Positions 58,691-64,000 of a stretch of 64,000 nucleotides of DNA are shown here, one piece after another. Within the stretch, counting starts at the first letter, position 1; each line of letters opens with the position of its first letter. Made by a program: the position numbers and the translations under genes. Location: positions 132,869,414 to 132,933,413 of the forward strand of contig OW240920.1 in NCBI GenBank assembly GCA_933207985.1, in the 5' to 3' direction. Under the pieces are notes generated by a model. That model was given only the letters and a program-made list of their open reading frames with translations, was not told where the DNA came from and ran no database searches. Source of the stretch: Pelobates cultripes (taxonomy: Eukaryota > Chordata > Amphibia > Anura > Pelobatidae).

Positions 58691-61298
58691 CAGGAAAAAT
58701 GAAGCCCAATCGGCTTTGCTGGTTTTAGCCTTAAGGCTCTGGGACATAGTTAGGCTGAAAATGTATTTGCGGTTTCCCAATGCTTGATCCTCAGCAGTAT
58801 GCATGCATCTGGATTAAGCGCTTGGCCACAACCCCTAATTTGGCTATTATGACCTTAAAAATTTACATTTCACTTTGAATTCTCACTTTTTTGAACAACC
58901 CTTTAATTCAAACAAACCTACAGATCACTCAAGCCATGATTCATCTATTCATTGGTAAATTTTATTACAAAAATAAAACATCTGCAAAATATCACCAAAT
59001 ATGTATACACCACATTTGTGCCAATAACCACTTTAAATCTTCATTAAAATATAATCTTTTTTTTTTTGTGCTTTCAGAATGTTGTATGATTCTCTATATT
59101 GTTAATAGTGGTGATAGTGAGGCGCAAAATAACTATTGCCCAAACCATCAATTGTGCATAGTTGGTAAGGACAACATTTTAGCAACCAGTTCTGAATGTT
59201 AAAACATCTCCTCAGCTCTGACTTTCCAAGCTCATTTATTGTGGCTTAAAACTTGCAGTTCCCTTGTCTAGTTTTCAAAACTGGTAACTGCTAATAGGAA
59301 AGTTGTTAAAATGACATGCATCACTAGAATATAATTTTTAAACCAAACACATACATTTATTAAACATACAAAACAAATAAAGCAAGAAAAAACAATGTAA
59401 AGAGTATGTAAGAAATACTCTATAAAGTTTAAAAAAATAACCACAAACTTGGTCAGGTTGCATTGTTGGGCACGCCTCTCAGCTAAGGGGAGTTTCTTTT
59501 AGCTGTGTCTATATGTGACACCAGATATATAACTACATAAATCACATCTTCCTGCCCATTGGCAAGGGTACTCAAAAACCAAGGAGCTTATAATGTGGCA
59601 AAAGCTTCTCTATGCCTCTGACTTTGAGAGCTTTCAGCATATTGTGATTTGTTGGTTTGACAATGACCTGATCCAATGTATAGCTGAATAAATTAAAATG
59701 ATGGTTAATAAAATTAATATGAACCTAATGAAAGCATTGTGGAATGTATTTATGCTAAACATTTCTTTTACAAGCTGTGTAAAGGTCTATTCAGTAAACA
59801 CTGCAGTAAATACTAAATGGGAAATTCTAACAATTATGAATGCCATTGCAAAATAATGCCTTCATTACATGCTATTCTGGGATAATAACATTGAACCATC
59901 TTTGCCAACTGCAAAAAGAGTAACTTTTCAAAAAATCAAATACCAAAAAATTTGCAATATTTTTAGAAAATATTTTATTATTGAACCAGAAATATCATTC
60001 AAAACTTGAATCAATAAATCAGTGATTTCATTCAGAGGGTAAAAATGTCTAACTCTGCATGTATGTTCACAATATTAACTGTGTTGATGACAGTGGTTTT
60101 CCCCTATTTTGTGGAATGGTACCTATAACATTGATATATTGAATGCCCAGTTCCATCAAAGAGGAGTTCGCATTGCCCTTGCAATGTTTGCCATTAAAAA
60201 ATGAGTAATAATTCAACATACCTTACTATAAAAACAGGCAATTTTTTTTTTCTAAAACAAGAGAAAAGATGCCTTTGGTATTATGTAGTTGAATTACAAA
60301 AGCCAGATATTTGTGGGGTCACATCAAGTTTACAACAAAATGCAAATCAGTATCTTGAATATCTTTGCCACTACGCCTGAAAAGTCTAATTGGCGTGAAA
60401 TGTCTCCTAAAATCCACTTTATTTGAAATCTTCCAAATACACTATTTCAGTTTCCCATGTGTAATAACATGTAAAAAAAAAAAAAAAAATTAAAAAGGTT
60501 ATGTATCTAGTGCTAAGCAGGACAAGGCATATGGTTTTCTATAGAATTATGCCATTTAGGCTACCTAGCTTAGCCTGACTCACCATGTCTGTAATTAAAA
60601 GGCAAAAACACTTTTGGGACCAAGACACCCCAATATTTACCCGAGAAAGCAGTTGTGCAGGGGTGGGGTATTTTAAATATTAGCTAGGATTCCCAAAAAC
60701 ACAGTATTTCCTAGGAGGGCAGTGAATTACATTCATTACAATGTAGACAGGCTTTACATGATACTGGATATGGTCCATTTCTCCATGAATGCCCACTCTT
60801 CTTCCACCCTAATGGAGATGGAATAGAGAGCAATATAATTCGAGTGGTAGGGATTCCAAAGCCCCTAATTACTCTAAATTATCAATATGTACCCGAAGCA
60901 GCAGGCAAGTTAGGTTGGTTAAGTCAGACAATAGAATCTTACCAAACATGGCTGCTCAGACGGATAAAAAAAATAAATAAAAAAAATACATTTCTTCAAA
61001 TATCAGTGTACACTTTTTTAAAATCAAAGTTTCATTAAATGTAATAGACTTAAAAAAAAAAAGGTAAAAATTTGAGTTGTTCTTTAAGTGATTCACATAG
61101 TTTAGAATCACCCAAAAATTTCTCATTCAAAAATCAAGGGGTGTATAAAGTCCCTAAAGTAGTATTGATTGTTATCTCTGCTCTAGTTTATATACATGAT
61201 TCAAACTTTGACATCAAACTGCAGCTTGCTGGAAACCACTTTTACAATGTGATCATGGTGTTCCGTTTATTTTGCTACAGTCACTGCTGATTATAGTT
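58691..61298. other. No gene called
   Basis: AT-rich. A candidate exon, 59078-59164 (acceptor GTGCTTTCAG, donor GTTG|GTAAGG, 87 nt, one open frame reading CCMILYIVNSGDSEAQ...), has no partner exon. 60700-60960 looks like old LINE-derived sequence. Nothing firm. Confidence 0.35.
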
Positions 61299-64000
61299 CA
61301 GCGGACACCTTGACGTTCGGCCGACCTTCGAAAAAAAGTCTGGGTCCGGGATCGAACTTGACCCCGAACCCCATTGAAGTCAATGGGAACCTGAACTTTT
61401 GGGCACTAAAATAGCTCTAAAAAGTCATGGAAAGGATTAGAGGGCTGCAAAAGGAAGTAAAATGGGGGTAAGAGTAGGACAAGTGCCCTGCAAACAAATG
61501 TGGATAGGGAAATCACTTAAAATAACATGAAATACCTAAAAACTAAAAATACAGCGGAGCCATAAAATAGCACTAGATGGAATCTTTGCTTTTAGCTTTG
61601 GAAGAACATAAATCAAAATCTAAAGCTTAAAGATGGCTGTCAGGAGGATCACCAGAATTATCCATTTGAGAGGGTTGGAGTGCAGGGTATTCTTTCATTG
61701 TTCAAACTGAGCTCAACTCCTGATGCATGGAGAAAAGGCCTTCACAAGCCTCTGTTATTGTGTACGTAGTTTATACTAAGTGACCCAGAGGTTGAGGAGA
61801 CGGTGACCATGGTAGAGGAGGAGGTAACAACACTGTGTTTTTTTGAGTCTAAGAATGGCTGGATGAGGCCGGTATAAAATGTTTGTTCTGCACAAGGTAC
61901 AGACAAGTCTGGTGGGATCCATGCCTGCTTCATTTTAATAAACGTGAGCTTGTCCACGTTGGCTGTGGATAGGCGGCTGCGCTTGTCTGTGATAACGTCC
62001 CCTGCCGTGTGAAACACACGTTCAGACAATGCACTGGCTGCAGGGCAGGCCAGAACCTCAAAGTTATAAAGGGCAAGCTCAGGCCATGTGCCCAATTTGG
62101 AGACCCAGAAATTGAATGGGGCAGACCCATCAGTCAGTACGTGTAGGCGTGTACACACATACTGTTCCACCATTTTGCTGAAATGCTGCCTCCTGCTAAG
62201 ACATTCCATATCAGCTGGTGGAGCTGGTTGTTATGGCGTGCAGACCAAGCTTTTCAACATTTCGGCCATGCTAACCCTGCCTCCTGAGGTGCTGGCGGTG
62301 CCCCAGCTGCGTTGGCGACGTCTTCCTCCTCCTTTGCCTTCGTCTTGTGCTTCAGCTGAGCCCCCGGGGTCAGTTGGGAATGTTCTCAGCAGCGCGTCTC
62401 CAGCGTGTGCTTGTAGTTGCGCATCTTCCGATCACGCACCAGTGAGGGAATTAAGGACTGCACGTTGTCCTTGTAACGGGGATCCAGCAGGGTGGCCACT
62501 CAGTAATCCGCACAAGTTAGAATGTGGGCAACTCGGAAGTCGTTGTGCAGGCACTGCAGCATGTAGTTGCTCATGTGTGCCAGGATGCCCAGAGGCAAGG
62601 ACAAGCTGTCCTCTGTGGGAGGTATATCGTCTGTGTCCTCCATATCCCTCCCAGCCACACTCCAGTGATGCCCACGAGCTGCGTTGGGTGCCACCCTGCT
62701 GTGAACACGGTTCCTCCTCCTCCTTCAGAAATGTGCCCTGGTTGGACAATTGTGTACCTGGCCTATGCTGGTGCAGGAACCCACCCTCCAAGCCACTTGT
62801 GAATGACTGGCCTGATAACCGTGGAACTGACCCCTCTTCCTCATCCATCATCGCCCGAAGCGTTTTTTTTCAAGGAGACATAGAAGCGGGATAGTAAGGC
62901 TGAGAACGGCGTCATCAGCACTGGCCATGTTGGTGAAGTACTCAAAACAGTGCAAAATGGCACACAGGTCTCGCATGGAGGCCCACTCATTGGTGGTGAA
63001 GAGGTGCTGTTCCGCAGATCGACTGACCTGTGCGTGCTGCAGCTGAAACTCTACTGTCGCCGCCTGCTGCTTGCACAGTCTCTCCAGCATGTGCAAGGTA
63101 GAGTTCCATCTTGTGGGCACGTCGCATATGAGGCGGTGAGTGGGAAGGCCGACCTTATGCTGCAGCGCAGACAGGCGAGCAGCAGCAGGGTGAGAACGCC
63201 GAAAGCGCGCACAGACGGCCCGCACTTTCTGCAGCAGCTCTGATATATCTGGGTAGTTTTTCAGGAATTTCTGCACCACCAAACTCGGCACATGCACCAG
63301 GCAAGGGATGTGCGTCAAACAGGCTAGGCCCAGAGCTGCTACGATATTTTGCCCATTATCGCACACCACCAGGTCGGGCTTGAGGCTCAGTGGCAACAAC
63401 CACTCATTGGTCTGTTGTTCCATGCCCGTCCACAGCTCCTGCGCAGTGTGGGGTGCAGGTGCCACTGTGACTCCAGAGGTGGAGGAAGAGGCAGAGACAG
63501 CAGCAGAAGAGTAAGCAGGAATAGCCTGAGACCTTTCTTGGATTTTGAGGTGCAGCTCATGCTTTGCATGCTCATGCTGCAGCTCATGCTTTGCATGTAG
63601 ATGCCTGGTCATGCAGGTTGTGCTCAGGTTTAGCACGTTTATGCCTCGCTTCAGGCTCTGATTGAACAGTGTGCAAACCACTCGTGTCTTGTCGTCAGCA
63701 CGTTGTCTGAAGAACTGCCACGCCAGGGAACTCCTTGGAGCTGGCTTTGGTGTGCTCGGTCCCTGGGTGCGGTGGGCAGTAGCAGGCGTACTGTCTAGGG
63801 GACGGCCACTCCGCTTTTGCTCCCTCTTATGATGTGCTGTGCGACCACCGCCTCTTCCTCCAAACTGGACACGTCACTCACATGACCTTGATTCAATGTG
63901 GGGTCTAGGACCTCCACATCTTCCACCCACTCCTCAACCTTGCCCTCCTTGCCAGTCTGCACACTGTGTTTCGTCATCAGAGATGTGCTGCGGTGGTCCT
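61299..64000 (-). mobile_element. hAT transposon with decayed BED-type transposase, runs off right edge
   Basis: Left terminal-type sequence CAGCGGACACCTTGACGTTC at 61299. Transposase pieces (minus): BED finger region RADDKTRVVCTLFNQSLKRG and TRHLHAKHE (63590-63700); PDLVVCDNGQNIVAALGLAC and VPTRWNSTLHMLERL (62848-63600); TLLDPRYKDNVQ (about 62480, after a TGA); dimerisation domain LALYNFEVLACPAASALSER VF, RSRLSTANVDKLTFIKM (61742-62209). Stops and frameshifts separate the pieces. Confidence 0.88.
61742..63977 (-). pseudogene. hAT transposase pseudogene (BED finger to dimerisation domain)
   Basis: Transposase would bind and cut element ends in the nucleus. Order on the minus strand: acidic N-terminal segment (63795-63977, stop at its end), BED zinc finger, catalytic core, C-terminal hAT dimerisation domain, stop at 61742-61744. 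In the finger the second Cys is replaced (CTLF where a CxxC pair is expected); the distal H.....H pair remains. The catalytic-core VCDNGQN and the RW motif are visible. At least one TGA (about 62510) and frameshifts near 62210 and 62850 break it. The N-terminus may continue beyond 64000. Confidence 0.85.

Noticed and set aside
59078..59164. Isolated 87-nt candidate exon with good acceptor and GTAAGG donor
   Set aside because: Only one frame open and no partner exons found; noted in the region entry but not called.
62088..62894. 268-codon plus-strand ORF
   Set aside because: Antisense of the hAT transposase; no recognisable motifs.

Overview
The window is vertebrate nuclear DNA, most likely from a frog. 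Support comes from spliced exons with GT/AG borders, and from a dense, nested mix of repeats of kinds abundant in anurans: Rex1/CR1, L2 and L1 LINEs, DIRS and Ngaro tyrosine-recombinase retrotransposons, hAT elements, and TTAA-flanked MITEs. The species assignment is inference. There is no bacterial operon, CRISPR array, rRNA or tRNA gene that I can support.

One host gene can be read in full. A five-exon gene on the + strand (CDS 38471-44030, 367 codons) encodes a divergent POU-domain transcription factor. All four introns have consensus borders and compatible phases. The intron positions, and the 131-nt third exon, are those I know from class V (Pou5/Oct4-like) genes. The recognition helix carries Thr47 and Ser50 where POU proteins normally have Val47 and Cys50. 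Its 3' UTR holds a 56-bp-arm hairpin, and intron 2 holds a composite palindromic repeat. A second, unrecognised gene is suggested on the + strand at 2458-8018 by three phase-0 exons ending in a stop. A decayed duplicate of its 42-nt exon near 5826 is split by an inverted-repeat transposon.

Layout. 1-1400: fragments of hAT/T2-like elements and a TG-rich minisatellite. 2458-8018: candidate gene, Rex1 fragment, exon duplication. 8400-11540: G-rich minisatellite split by a hAT-like element with an 8-bp target duplication and its own 31-bp array. 13-20.6 kb: MITEs and TIR elements, several containing minisatellites. 21.3-22.8 kb: truncated L2. 24-27.3 kb: palindrome cluster, 80-bp array, T2-like MITEs. 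27.8-34.7 kb: DIRS1-like element split by a CR1. 38.2-44.6 kb: POU gene. 45.4-54.3 kb: Ngaro-like element split by a Rex1-type LINE and a truncated L1. 56.0-58.7 kb: decayed L1. 61.3-64.0 kb: hAT transposase relic running off the right edge.

The mobile-element coding regions are broken by stops, frameshifts, insertions or mutated catalytic residues; none looks able to act on its own. The POU gene is the one intact gene and, lying between two tyrosine-recombinase retrotransposons, the most interesting biology here.
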